A DNA stretch of 64,000 nucleotides from JAKFEW01 sp036675505 (GTDB taxonomy: Bacteria; Cyanobacteriota; Sericytochromatia; S15B-MN24; JAQBPE01), in the NCBI GenBank assembly GCA_036675505.1, contig JAKFEW010000061.1, positions 71,306 to 135,305 of the forward strand. The letters run 5' to 3'. Each line of letters starts with the position of its first letter. The first letter of the stretch is position 1. The position numbers and the translations under genes were made by a program. The notes below the pieces were generated by a model. It made no database searches and had not been told where the DNA came from. It saw only the letters and a program-made list of their open reading frames with translations. Shown in pieces: positions 31,142 through 42,000 of this stretch.

Positions 31142-32458
31142 TCAGCGTTCGCGCAGGGCGGTGGCCTGCGCGCGGGTGAGGGGCTTGAGGAAATACGCCA
31201 GCACGGTCCGACGACCGGTCTGAATATCTACCTCCGCTATCATACCCGGAATGATCGGCAGCCTCCCCGAAGGCCCCGTCAAATGGCTCTTTTCAGTTGT
31301 TATGTGCACGCGGTAGTAGATCTGCTTGGGGTCTTGCTCGTCGCGCACCGTGTCGGGGCTGATCTGGTGGACTTTCCCGCTCAGGCTGCCGTAAATCGTG
31401 TGGTCGAACGCGGTGAGTCGCACGTCGACGGGCTGGCCGGGCGTGACGAAGCCGATGTCCGACGGCGAAATGCGGGCCTCGACCAGCAGCGTGTCTCCGG
31501 CCGGCACGATCTCCGCGATCGTGCGGCCGGGCTGCACCACCTCGCCCGGCGTGGTGACGTGCAGCGTCTTCACGACGCCATTCACGGGCGCGACGACCGC
31601 CGTGCGCGCGGCCTGATCCTGGCGCCGCTCGAGCTGGCCCTGCAGCGCCATGAACTTCAAACGGTTCTGGCTGAGCAGTTCCTGGGCCTCGGCCTGGTAG
31701 GTCGAGCGCTTCTCGCGCAGGCGTCGCTCCGCGCCCGCCACGGCCGCGAGGGCCCCCGGGATCGATTCCTGGGCGATCGTGAGCTGGATGTGCTGCGCCG
31801 CGGCCTCCTTGCGCAGCGCGATCACCTCGGCCGGGCTGCCCGAGCCTCCCGCCACGAGCGCCTCCATCTCGATCGCCTGCTGCGCGATCAACCGCAGCGT
31901 TTCCTGGATCGAGGGCACGCGCGCGCGCAGCTCGGCGAGCGCGGCGCGCTTCTCGGCGAGCTCGGACTCGATCACCTCGAGCTGGTCGCGCAGCGAGGCC
32001 AGGCGCTGCTTGTGCAGCGCCTCCTCGCCGGCCACGACCAGCGGCGCGCGCAGCCGCAGCTCGCGCGGGAACGCGAGTGCACCCCCCGTCGCCTCGGCCT
32101 CGAGCCGGATGCCGGTCGCGAGCAGCCCCACCGCCGTGACCTCGAGCTCCTTGAGCTCCGCCTCGGCGGCCTTCGGGCTCAGCTTCACGAGCACCTGGCC
32201 GCGCTTCACGGTGTCGCCCGCGCGCACGTTGATGTCCGTGATGATGCCGCCTTCCAGGTTCTGGACCACCTGGGTCTGGCTGGCCGTGACGATCTGGCCT
32301 ACGCCGCGCGCGCGGATGTCGATCTGCGAGGTCGCCGACCACCCGAGCGCCGACGCACAAAGGGCCGCCAACGCCACGACGACGCCCCGCGCCGCCAGGG
32401 ACGGCGGTCGGAGCGCGGCTTCCTCGAGCCCGCGGGCGGACAGCATGGTGATGGCCAT
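31142..32458 (-). CDS. HlyD-family type I secretion adaptor, 438 aa
   Basis: The membrane-fusion protein of the type I secretion system. One N-terminal transmembrane helix (about residues 24-45) is followed by a split biotinyl-lipoyl domain (QNLEGGIITDINVRAGDTVK, then RGQVLVKLSP), a long alpha-helical hairpin (about 95-300) rich in coiled coil, the second lipoyl half (VVAPVNGVVKTLHVTTPGEV), and a beta-barrel end (LLVEARISPSDIGFVTPGQP). The C-terminus PIIPGMIAEVDIQTGRRTVL is the family signature. ATG 32458 follows a GTG at 32461; either could serve. It bridges the ABC transporter and TolC encoded directly upstream. Confidence 0.92.
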   Translation of the reverse strand: MAITMLSARGLEEAALRPPSLAARGVVVALAALCASALGWSATSQIDIRARGVGQIVTASQTQVVQNLEGGIITDINVRAGDTVKRGQVLVKLSPKAAEAELKELEVTAVGLLATGIRLEAEATGGALAFPRELRLRAPLVVAGEEALHKQRLASLRDQLEVIESELAEKRAALAELRARVPSIQETLRLIAQQAIEMEALVAGGSGSPAEVIALRKEAAAQHIQLTIAQESIPGALAAVAGAERRLREKRSTYQAEAQELLSQNRLKFMALQGQLERRQDQAARTAVVAPVNGVVKTLHVTTPGEVVQPGRTIAEIVPAGDTLLVEARISPSDIGFVTPGQPVDVRLTAFDHTIYGSLSGKVHQISPDTVRDEQDPKQIYYRVHITTEKSHLTGPSGRLPIIPGMIAEVDIQTGRRTVLAYFLKPLTRAQATALRER

Positions 32459-32486
32459 CACCTGAACTGTACCCGGGCTTGGCCGG

Positions 32487-34637
32487 TTACGTCACCCCAC
32501 CCGCGCGCAGGGCGGCGAGGACCGTCTCCTTCGGGCCATCCAGCACGACGCGCCCGCCGTCCACGATCACGAGCCGGTCGACCAGCTCGAGCATCGAGGG
32601 CTTGTGGGTCACCACCACGAAGGTCTTGCCCGTGAGCATCGGCTGCAGGCCCCGCCGGAACTCGGCCTCGGTGCGGTCGTCCATCGCGCTGGACGGCTCG
32701 TCCATCAGGATCACGTCGGCGTCCTTCACCAGCGCCTGCCCGATCGCGATCGCCTGGCGCTGGCCGGCCGAGAGCCCCTCGCCGCGCTCGCCGAGCAGCA
32801 TGTCGTAGCCGAGCGGGTGCTTGCGGATGAAGAGGTCCGCGCCCGCGATCGAGGCGGCGCGCAGGATCTCGGCGTCGCTGGCCTCGGGGCGGGCGATCGC
32901 GAGGTTCTCCCGCACGGTGCCGCTGAACAACACCGGCTGCTGCGCGACGTAGGCGACCTGGGCGCGCAGCTGGGCCGGGTCGATCTGGCGCAAGTCGACG
33001 CCGTCGAGCCTCAGCGTGCCCGAGCTTGGCTGGTAGAGTCCCATGAGCAGGCGCAGCAGCGTGCTCTTGCCCGAGCCCACGCGGCCCAGCACGCCGACCT
33101 TCTCGCCGGGGCGGATGGTCAGGTTCAGGGCCTGGATGATGAAGACCGGCGGCAGCCCGGGGTAGGCGAAGCTGAGGTCGCGCAGCTCGTAGGCGCCGCG
33201 CACGCGCGGGCGGTCGAGGAAGGCGCGGCCGAGCGGGCGCTCGGTGGGCGTGGCGAAGAAGCGGTCCAGCGCCCGCATGGAGACGCGGGTGAGGTTCGCC
33301 CGGCTGAGGATCTGGGCGAGCTGGGCGAGCGGCGCGAGCGCGCGGCCGGCGAGCATCACGGCGGCGATCAGCGCGCCCTGGCTGAGCCTGCCTTCGGCGA
33401 TCGCGAGCACGCCGGCCACCATCACGGCCAGCGTGGCGAACTGCTGGACCGACACCGCCGCGTTCACGCCGAACTGCTGCCAGAAGCGCACGCCGAAGCC
33501 GCTCATCGCGGCGGCGGCCACGCGGTCGCGCCAGCGGCGGCGCATCGTGCGCTCGGCGCCGAGGCCGCGCACCGCCTCGAGGCTCGCGAGCGTCTCGACC
33601 AGGGCGCCGAGACGCTCCTGGCCGTCGACATAGGCGCCCTGGGCGAGCTTCGCGAGGCGCGTCTGGACCACGAGGCCGATCACGATCACCACCGGCACGG
33701 CGACCGCCGCCGGCAGGAAGCAGACCGGCGCGATCACCCAGATGATCGCGAGGAACAGGGCCACGAAGGGCACGTCGACCAGCGCCAGCAGCGTGGCCGA
33801 CGAGAAGAAGTCGTGCACGGTGCCGAACTCGCGCAGCATGTTCGCGGTGGTGCCTGTCGAGCCCTTACGGTGCTCGAGCCGCATATCGAGCAGGTGGTCG
33901 AACATCTCGCGGCTCACGAGCACGTCCATCCGGCGCGAGGCCACGTCCACCAGCAGGCCGCGCAGCACGCGGAAGATCAGGTCGAACCCGTAGACCAGGG
34001 CGGCGCCGGCCGTGAGCGTCCAGAGGGTCACGAGCGAGTTGTTGGGGATCACGCGGTCGTAGACCGCCATCACGTAGAGCGAGCTCACCAGGGCGATCAC
34101 GTTGATCGCGACCGCCGCGATCGCCACGTAGAAGTAGGTGCCGGCGTCGCGCCAGAAGACCGACCAGAACCAGTGGCCGCCCGTGCGTTCGGCCCGACCG
34201 AGGTCGTCGCCGGCAGGGGGCGCCGGCAGCGCCGCGACGCGCAGCAGGCGGCCTGTGAGGGCGGCGCGGGCGATCGCCGGGTCCGCCGGCGCACCTTCGG
34301 GCGTGCCGGCCTGGAAGACGCGGGCCTCGACCCGCCCGCCGGCGCCGACGGCGAAGCCCACCACGCGTGAGCCCTCGGGGTCGGCGAAGGCCATCGACGG
34401 GAGGTGCGCCTCGGTCAGCTCGCCGCGCGGCGCCGCCACCGGCTCGAGCGTCAGGCCGGCACGTCGCAGCGCGGCCGTGAGCCCCTCCAGGTCCAGCCCG
34501 CCGCGGGCGTCGCGCCCGTCGGTGAGCGACGCGAGCAGGCGCTCCGGCGACAACGGACGCCCCGCCTGCGCGGCGAGCCAGCCGAGACAGGCGGCGACGT
34601 CGCGATAGTTGCGCGGGGGCGTCGGACCAGTGGTCAT
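32487..34637 (-). CDS. Type I secretion ABC transporter, LapB-like, 716 aa
   Basis: The energy-coupling exporter of the giant adhesin. Residues 1-135 form a C39-peptidase-like domain without the catalytic Cys/His, as in LapB/HlyB transporters, where it holds the substrate. Six transmembrane helices follow (about 165-440; for example YVAIAAVAINVIALVSSLYV). The nucleotide-binding domain has Walker A GRVGSGKST, Q-loop AYVAQQPV, signature LSAGQRQ and Walker B VILMDEPSSAMD, so it should be active. Its ATG overlaps the TolC stop as ATGA. It is 28 nt before HlyD, which confirms a secretion operon. Confidence 0.94.
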   Translation of the reverse strand: MTTGPTPPRNYRDVAACLGWLAAQAGRPLSPERLLASLTDGRDARGGLDLEGLTAALRRAGLTLEPVAAPRGELTEAHLPSMAFADPEGSRVVGFAVGAGGRVEARVFQAGTPEGAPADPAIARAALTGRLLRVAALPAPPAGDDLGRAERTGGHWFWSVFWRDAGTYFYVAIAAVAINVIALVSSLYVMAVYDRVIPNNSLVTLWTLTAGAALVYGFDLIFRVLRGLLVDVASRRMDVLVSREMFDHLLDMRLEHRKGSTGTTANMLREFGTVHDFFSSATLLALVDVPFVALFLAIIWVIAPVCFLPAAVAVPVVIVIGLVVQTRLAKLAQGAYVDGQERLGALVETLASLEAVRGLGAERTMRRRWRDRVAAAAMSGFGVRFWQQFGVNAAVSVQQFATLAVMVAGVLAIAEGRLSQGALIAAVMLAGRALAPLAQLAQILSRANLTRVSMRALDRFFATPTERPLGRAFLDRPRVRGAYELRDLSFAYPGLPPVFIIQALNLTIRPGEKVGVLGRVGSGKSTLLRLLMGLYQPSSGTLRLDGVDLRQIDPAQLRAQVAYVAQQPVLFSGTVRENLAIARPEASDAEILRAASIAGADLFIRKHPLGYDMLLGERGEGLSAGQRQAIAIGQALVKDADVILMDEPSSAMDDRTEAEFRRGLQPMLTGKTFVVVTHKPSMLELVDRLVIVDGGRVVLDGPKETVLAALRAGGVT

Positions 34638-35947
34638 TTGCGGTAAGCGATCTCCAAGCTCTCCATCAGCCTACCGGCGGCTTGCAGCAGACGCAACTCC
34701 GCGATCTGCCGGTCGATCCGGTTGGATGTGAGGTTGGCTTCGGCGTGGTATCGCACGTTGATCAGCTCCGCGAGCGCGAGCATGTCGGTCGCGAAGCGCG
34801 CGGTGCGCTTCACGTACTCCATGCCCGCATCCATCGAAAACTTCGCGACCTGCTGGTATTCCTCGAGCACGCGCTGCTGCTCGCGCAGCGCGGTGAGCGT
34901 CGTGGCGTATCGCCGCACGTCGATCGTGATCTCGCGCTTGGCCTGATCCACCTGCGCCTCGGCGGCCTGGCGCGCGGCCTCGGCCTCGCGCACCTGGGCC
35001 GGCACGCCCTCGCCGAGCAGGCTCCAGTTCATGCGGACCAGCGCCTGGTTGTCCCACTGCAGGCCGCGGATGCCCTCGGCGTCCTCGAGCAGGCGGCTCG
35101 AGGCGGTGGCGTCGAGCGCCGGCCAATAGGCGGCCTTCGCGGAGTCGAGGCTGCGGGCCGCGGCCTCGACGAGCAGCTCGGCGCGCTTCACGGCCGGGTG
35201 CGTGCCCAGCACCTCGGGCAGGAACTTGTCGACGTCGGCACGCGGCTTGGCTTTCGGCGGCAGCTCGGGCGGCGGCGCCAGGTTCGTCGTGGAGCCGGCG
35301 AGCTCGCGCAGCATGATCATGAGGCGGGTCAGCTCGGCCTCATGTTCGATCTTCTCGAGCGTGAGCGGCGCGAGACGTGCCTGCAACTCGGTGAGGCGCG
35401 CCTTGGCGAGCTGGTTGCGCGCCACGCGCTCGCGCGCGACGTCCACCAGCCAGCGGTGGAACGTGATGTTCTCCTGGGTCAGCTTGAGCATCTGCTGGCG
35501 CCGCACCACGTTGAGGTAGGCCTCCGCGGTGAGGAAGGCGAGCCGCTCGCGCGCGACGTTCACCTCGAGCATGGTGGCCTCGGTGCGCCGCGCGGCCGCC
35601 TCGACCGCGTGCCCGGTGCGCTGCCAGTCCCACAGCCGCTGCGTCACGCGCGCCCCCACGTCGCGACGCACCTGGGTGGCCGGCCCACGGCCGAGCAGGT
35701 TGCTGTACTGGCCGCCCACCCCGCCGTCGAGCCCCGCCTGCGGGCCGCCGGCGCGCCCGGCAAGCTCCTGGCGCGCGCGCTGGACCTCGATTTGCGAGCG
35801 CAGCCCGGCAACCTCCGGCGACCGCTCGAGCGCGCGCTCGACGGCTTCCATGAGCGTGAGCGCCGAGGCGGGCCCGGCCTGGAGCAGGACGAGCAGCGCG
35901 GCGGCAGACAGGCGTAGAAGGGTGGGACGGGGCATAGCCAGCCCCAT
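34634..35947 (-). CDS. TolC-family outer-membrane channel, 437 aa
   Basis: The outer-membrane exit duct of the type I system. A signal peptide (RLSAAALLVLLQAGPASA) leads to ALTLMEAVERALERSPEVAG, the typical first helix of outer-membrane efflux proteins. The rest consists of two long helical repeats with the duplicated pattern (RLAFLTAEAYLNVVRRQQML; ITIDVRRYATTLTALREQQR). The second membrane strand is near ATASSRLLEDAEGIRGLQWD. The length is near the family norm. ATG 35947 or ATG 35935 could be the start. It is 54 nt downstream of the adhesin stop and overlaps the ABC gene. Confidence 0.9.
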   Translation of the reverse strand: MGLAMPRPTLLRLSAAALLVLLQAGPASALTLMEAVERALERSPEVAGLRSQIEVQRARQELAGRAGGPQAGLDGGVGGQYSNLLGRGPATQVRRDVGARVTQRLWDWQRTGHAVEAAARRTEATMLEVNVARERLAFLTAEAYLNVVRRQQMLKLTQENITFHRWLVDVARERVARNQLAKARLTELQARLAPLTLEKIEHEAELTRLMIMLRELAGSTTNLAPPPELPPKAKPRADVDKFLPEVLGTHPAVKRAELLVEAAARSLDSAKAAYWPALDATASSRLLEDAEGIRGLQWDNQALVRMNWSLLGEGVPAQVREAEAARQAAEAQVDQAKREITIDVRRYATTLTALREQQRVLEEYQQVAKFSMDAGMEYVKRTARFATDMLALAELINVRYHAEANLTSNRIDRQIAELRLLQAAGRLMESLEIAYRK

Positions 35948-36001
35948 TTTGCCCGCGTAGGGAGGGAAAGTAAGTGACGTGGGCCCGCGGGCAGGCGAAA
36001 T

Positions 36002-39000
36002 TCAGACCATCTCGCGGTACAGCTCGGGCGACAGCATCGGCGCTACCGCAGGCGGCAGCACCAGCGGGGTGTTGGCGTCGGCGACCCAGGCCATCGCCTG
36101 CGTCGACGCGTCGGCCGACCAGACCACCGCGCCCGCGTCCGCCTGCATCATGAGCAGATCCTGGACGAACAACGGCTCGGCGCCCAGCGGGCCTGCGGCC
36201 GCCGGCACGACCATCTCGGCGAAGTCGCCGAACCACAGGCCGGCGCCGTCCGGCTCCACGGCGAGCCGGTAGGGCGCGGGGGCCGCCGGGTCGATCACGA
36301 GGGCGAACGACGACGAGGCGCCGCCCGCGTTGCCCGCGAGGTCCGTCGCCGCAACTGTGATCCCGTGGGTCCCGACTGCGAGGTCGGACGACACGTCGAG
36401 CTCCCATTGGCCTGCATTGTCGGCGGTGGCGGTGCCGAGCGAGGTGGCGCCGTCAAACACCTCCACCGTCGCGCCGGCCTCGGCGGTGCCGACGATCGTG
36501 GGCCGCGCCACCGACGTCGCGCCGTCGCCGTCGCTCGTGCCGTCGTCGGTCGCGGGCGTGATGCCCGTGACGGTCGCCGCGTCGGGCGCCGTCAGGTCGA
36601 CGGTGATCGGCTGGAAGGGGGCGGCCGGGCCGGCGTTGCCTGCGAGGTCGGTCTGGCGGGCCGTGAAGCTGTGGGCGCCCTCGGCGAGGTCGGCGGGCAC
36701 CGCGAATTGCCAGTCGCCGCTCGCGTCCGCGGTGGTCTCGCCGAGCAACGCCGCGCCCTGGCGGATCTCCACCACCGCGCCGGGCTCCGCCGTGCCCACC
36801 AGGGTCGGCCGCGCGAGGCGGGTCACGCCGTCGTCGTCGATCGCGCCGGTGTCGGTCGCGGGCGAGAGCCCGACCAATGTGGGGGCCAGCGGCGCCGTGC
36901 CATCGATCGTGATCGTGATCGGCGCCGACGTGCCGCTCGCCGCGCCGACGTCGTCGAACGCGACGGCGGTCAGCGTGTGCGGGCCTTCGGCGAGCGCCGA
37001 GGCGGGCGCGAAGCGCCAGTCTCCGCTCGCGTCGGCGGTGGCCGTGCCGATCAGCGCGGCGCCTTCACGGATCTCCACGCGGGCGTTCGCGGCCGCCGTG
37101 CCGACGATGGTGGGCAGCCCCAGCGCGGTGACGCCGTCGTCGTCCAGGCCGCCGGAGTCGGTCTCCGCGGCGAGGCCTGCGATCACGGGCGCTGCGGGGG
37201 TGCCGGCGGCGATCGTGATCGTCCGGATGGCCGAGGCCGCGCTCACCGCGCCCGCCGCCGAGGTCGCCACCGCTGTGAGGTCGTGCGGACCCGCCGCGAG
37301 CGCGGTCCCAGGCGTGAGCGTCCAGGCGCCGGTGCCGTCGGCGGTGGCGGTGCCGAGCGCGGTCGGGGTGGGCGGGGAGTTGTCGAAGATCTCGACGCGG
37401 CTGCCGGGCATCGCGACGCCCCGGATGGTCGGCGTGGCATTCGCCGTGATGCCGTCGACGTCGCTCGCGCCGGTGTCGGTCGCGGGGGTGAGGCCGATGA
37501 CCACCGGGGTCTCGGGCGACGCGCCGTCGACCACGAGCTGCCAGGGCGCGTCGCCCAGGCGCGTGTTGCCGGCCTGGTCCGTGGCGACGACCGTCAGGGC
37601 ATGGCTGCCGTCCGCGAGCGCAGGCGGCGTGATGGCCCAGCGGCCGCCGGCCACGGTCGTGGTGCCGAGCGACGTCGCGCCGTCAAACAGCTCGACCAGC
37701 GAGCCGTTCTCGCCGGTGCCGCCGACCTCGGGCGTGGCGTCGGCGGTGATGCCGTCGCCCGCGTCCGGCCCCGTGTCGTCCTGGACCGTGTCGATCGCGG
37801 GCGCCGTCGGCGCCGTGCGGTCCACGGTGAAGGCGAAGGCCGTGGACAGCGGGCCGAGCTCGCCCGCGGCGTCGGCGACGCGGGCGGTGACGACCCGCGC
37901 ACCCTCGGTGAGATCGGCGGGCGGCGTGAAGGTCCAGGCACCCGCGCCGTCCGCCGCGACGGTGCCTGCCAGCGTGCCGTCGACGAACACGCGCACCGCG
38001 GCGTTCGGCGTCGCGGTGCCCGTGATCGCCGGGCGGGCGAGCGCGGTCAGGCCGTCGGCGGCGCTCACGCCCGTGTCGCTCGCCGCGGCTAGGCCCGTGA
38101 CCACCGGGGCGGCCGCGAGGGCGCCGGCGATCGCGATGCCGGCGACGGCCGAGACCGGGCTCACGCCGCCGGCCAGGTCGGTGGCGATCGCGGTGAGCGC
38201 ATGGGCGCCGGTGGCGAGGTCGCTGCTCGGCACGAGGCTCCAGACGCCCTGGGCATCGGCGGTGACGGCGCCGAGCGAGGCCACGCCGTCGAACACCTCG
38301 ACGACGGCGCCCGGCTCGGCCGTGCCGCGGATGGTCGGGCGCAGGACGCTCGTGATGCCGTCGGCCGGGTCGGGGCCGCTGTCGGAGGCCGCGGCGAGCC
38401 CGCTGACGACCGGTGCGTCGGGCGCGATGGTGTCGACCACGATCGCGAGCCCGGCGGTGCTGTCGCCCGCGTTGCCGGCGGCGTCGAGGGCCTGGGCGAA
38501 CACGGCGTGCGCGCCTTCGGCGAGCGCCGCGACCGGCGTGACGCTCCAGGCACCGCCCGCGTCGGCCGTCGTCGTGCCGATCACCGCGCCGCCTGCCATC
38601 AGGATGATGCGCGCATCCGCGTCGGCGACGCCCGTGAAGGTGGGCATGGCGTCGGCCGTGATGCCGTCCACGGCGCTCGCGCCGGTATCGGCCGCGAGGC
38701 CGGCGATCGTGGCCGTCGCTGGGGCCAGGACGTCCACCGTCGCGGTGAAGGCAGCGGAATTCGGGCTGGCCTGGCCGGCCGCGTCGGTCGCCCGCGCGGT
38801 GAGCCCATGGGCGCCCGGCGTGAGGTTCAGCGCCAGGGCCCAGGCGCCGCCCGCGTCCGCGGTGGTCGAGTCGACGAGCGTGGCGCCTTCGAAGATCTCG
38901 ACGATCGCCCCAGGCTCGGCCGTGCCCGCGAGGGTCGGGCGGGTGAGACGCGTGAGGCCGTCGACCGCGCTGACGCCGGTGTCGGACGCAGCGGTGAGGC

Positions 39001-42000
39001 CCGCGATCGCCGGCGTGGCCGGCGGCGTGGCGTCCACCGAGATTGAGGCTGCGAGCGACGTGGCGCTCAGGTTGCCGGCCGTATCGGTGGCGCGTGCGGT
39101 GAGCGCGTGGCCGCCCGCGGTCAGGTCGCTGGCCGGCGTGAAGCTCCACTTGCCGAGGGCGTCGGCCGTGACGGTGCCGAGCGAGGTGACGCCATCAAAG
39201 ACCTCGACGGCGGCGCCTGGCTCCGCCGAGCCGACGATCGCCGGACGCGCCTGGCTCGTGACGCCGTCGACAGGCGACAGGCCGGTATCCGATGCGGGCG
39301 CCAGGCCGCTCACCACCGGCGTCGCGGGCGCCGTGGCGTCGACCACCAGCGAGAAGGTGCCGGCGCTCGCGCCCACGTTGCCGGCGTCGTCGAGCGCGAT
39401 CGCGGTCAACGCATGCACCCCGGCCGTGAGCGGCGCCGCGGGCGTGAAGGTCCAGGCGCCGGTGCCGTCCGCCACCGTGGTGCCGAGCGAGGTGGTGCCG
39501 TCGAGCACGCGCACCGTCATGAACGCGTCGGCGGTGCCCGTGATGGTCGGCGTCGCGATCGACGTCACGCCGTCGGTGCCAGACGGGCCTGTGTCATGGC
39601 CTGCCGCGAGGCCCGTGATCACGGGCGTCGCGGGTGCTGCCGGATCGATCGTCACGACGACGGCCGGCGACGCGGCGCTGACGTTGCCGACCAGATCGGT
39701 GTAGGTGGCGGTGATCGGGTGAGCGCCCACCGAGAGCGGCGTGGGCGGCGTGAAACGCCAGGCGCCGCCCGCGTCGGCGGTGGTCGAGCCGAGCAGCGTG
39801 GGGCCGTCAAAGACTTGCACGGTCGCGAGCGGGTCGGCCGAGCCGACGAGGGTGGGCCGCGCGTTGGCGGTCAGGTTGTCGATCGCGCTCGTGCCGGTGT
39901 CGGTCGAGGCCTCGAGGCCGGCGACCGCGGGCGCGGGGCCGGTGGTCGTGTCGATCGTGATCGTGCGGGCCGCCGAGGCGCCGCTGGCGTTGCCCGCCGC
40001 GTCCGTCGCGACGACGCTGATCGGGTGGGCGCCTTCGGCGAGGCCGATGTCGAGCGCCCAGGTGCCGGCGCCATCGGCCGTGACGGTGCCGATCAGCGCC
40101 GCGCCGTCGAACACGGCGACGGACGCGCCCGGCTCGGCGGTGCCGACGATGCGCGGGGTGGTGACCCCGGTGACGCCGTCCACGTTGCTCACGCCCGAGT
40201 CGGTCGAGGCCGTGAGGCCGCTGACGGTCGGCGTGGCGGGGGCCGTGGCGTCGACGGTGACGGCGCGGGCGAGCGAGCCCGCGCTCATGTTGCCGGCCAG
40301 GTCCTCGGCGGCGGCGGTGATGGTGTGGGCGTCAGCGGTGAGCGGGGCGGCGGGCGTGAAGCTCCAGTCGCCGGCGCCGTCCGCGGTGGCGGTGCCGAGG
40401 CGGGTGGTGCCGTCGTAGACCGCCACCACGTCGCCGGCGCCGGCGGTGCCCGTCAGGGTGGGCATGCCTTGCGAGGTCAGCCCGTCGGCGTTCGACGCGC
40501 CGGTGTCGCTCGCCGTGGTGAGGCCGGCGAGCGTCGGCGTCGCCGGGGTCGCCGTGTCGATTTCGATCGTCGTGGGCGCCGATGCTGCGCTGGCCTGGCC
40601 GGCGCGGTCGGTGGCCGTCGCGGTGATCGTGTGCGGGCCGGCCGCGAGCGGACTCGCGGGCACGAGCGTCCAGTTGCCGCCGGCGTCGACAGCGGCCTCA
40701 CCGATCGCCGTGGCGCTGTCGAAGACCGTCACGATCGTGCCGGGCTCGGCGGTGCCCGTGAGGGTCGGCGTCGTCACCCGGGTCACGCCGTCGGCGCTCG
40801 AGGCGCCGGTGTCGCTCGTGGCCACGATGCCGGTGACGGTCGGGACGGCCGCCGCGGCGCCGTCGATCTCGAGCGCGAAGGCGGTGGATGCGCCGCTGAC
40901 GTTGCCGGCGCGATCGGTGGCGATGGCTGTGATCGCGTGGGCCCCCGTGGCGAGGGCGCTGCCCGGCGTGAAGGCCCAGGCGCCGGTGGCGTCGGCCGTC
41001 GCCGTGCCGAGGGTGGCGGCGCCGTCGAGGATCGTGAGGGTCGCACCGGGCTCGGCGGCGCCCACGAGGGTCGGGATGGCGTCGCTGGTGATGCCGTCGG
41101 TCGCCGCGGCGCCCGTGTCCGAACCGACCGCGAGGCCGGCGATGCGCGGGGCGCTCGGCGCGCCGCCGTCGACCACGATCGTGCGGGTCGCGCTGAGCGG
41201 GCCGAAGTTGCCGGCCGCGTCGACGGCCTGAGTGGCGATCGCATGCGAGCCTTCCGCGAGCGCGGTGCCGGGCGTGAAGGTCCAGGCCCCGCCCACGCCT
41301 GCGATCGCGGTGCCGAGCAAGACGCCGCCGTCGATCACGCGCACCGTCGCGCCGACCTCGGCCGTGCCCGAGAAGGTGGGCGTCGCGACGTTGGTGATGC
41401 CGTCGGTGCTCGACGCGCCGGAGTCGCCGGCCGCGGTGATGCCGTTGAAGACCGGCGCGGCGGGCGCCACGAAGTCCAGCGAGACCGCCAGCGCGCCCGA
41501 GGCCGGGCTGGTGTTGCCGGCGGCGTCGACGGTGCGCGCCGTGAAGGTGTGCGGGCCCGTGGCGAGCGCCGTGGTCGGCGTGAAGGTCCAGGCGCCGGCG
41601 CCGGACGCGGTGGTCTGGCCGAGGACGGTCGCGCCGTCGAGGATCTGCACAGTGGCGCCGGCCTCGGCGGTGCCCGCGAGGGTCGGCGTCGACATGCGCG
41701 TGATGCCGTCGCTGGCTGAGGCGCCGGCGTCGGACCCGGCGGCGAGGCCCGTGATCGTGGGGGTGGCGGGGGCGATCGTGTCGACGGTGATGGTGCGCGC
41801 GCCGCTCGCTGTGCTGAGGTTGCCCGCGAGGTCGGTCGCCTTCGCGGTGATCGTGTGGGCGCCCTCGCTAAGGGCCGCGGCCGGCGTGACGCGCCAGAAG
41901 CCGTCGGCGGCGGTGGTGGCCTGGCCGATCAGGGTGGCGCTGTCGAAGACCTGCACGATGTCGCCGGTCGCGGCGGTGCCCACGAAGGTCGGCGTGGCGG

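Noticed and set aside
36002..36300. RTX nonapeptides expected at the adhesin C-terminus
   Set aside because: No GGxGxDxxx repeats are present in the last 100 residues, so the secretion signal must be of the non-RTX type.
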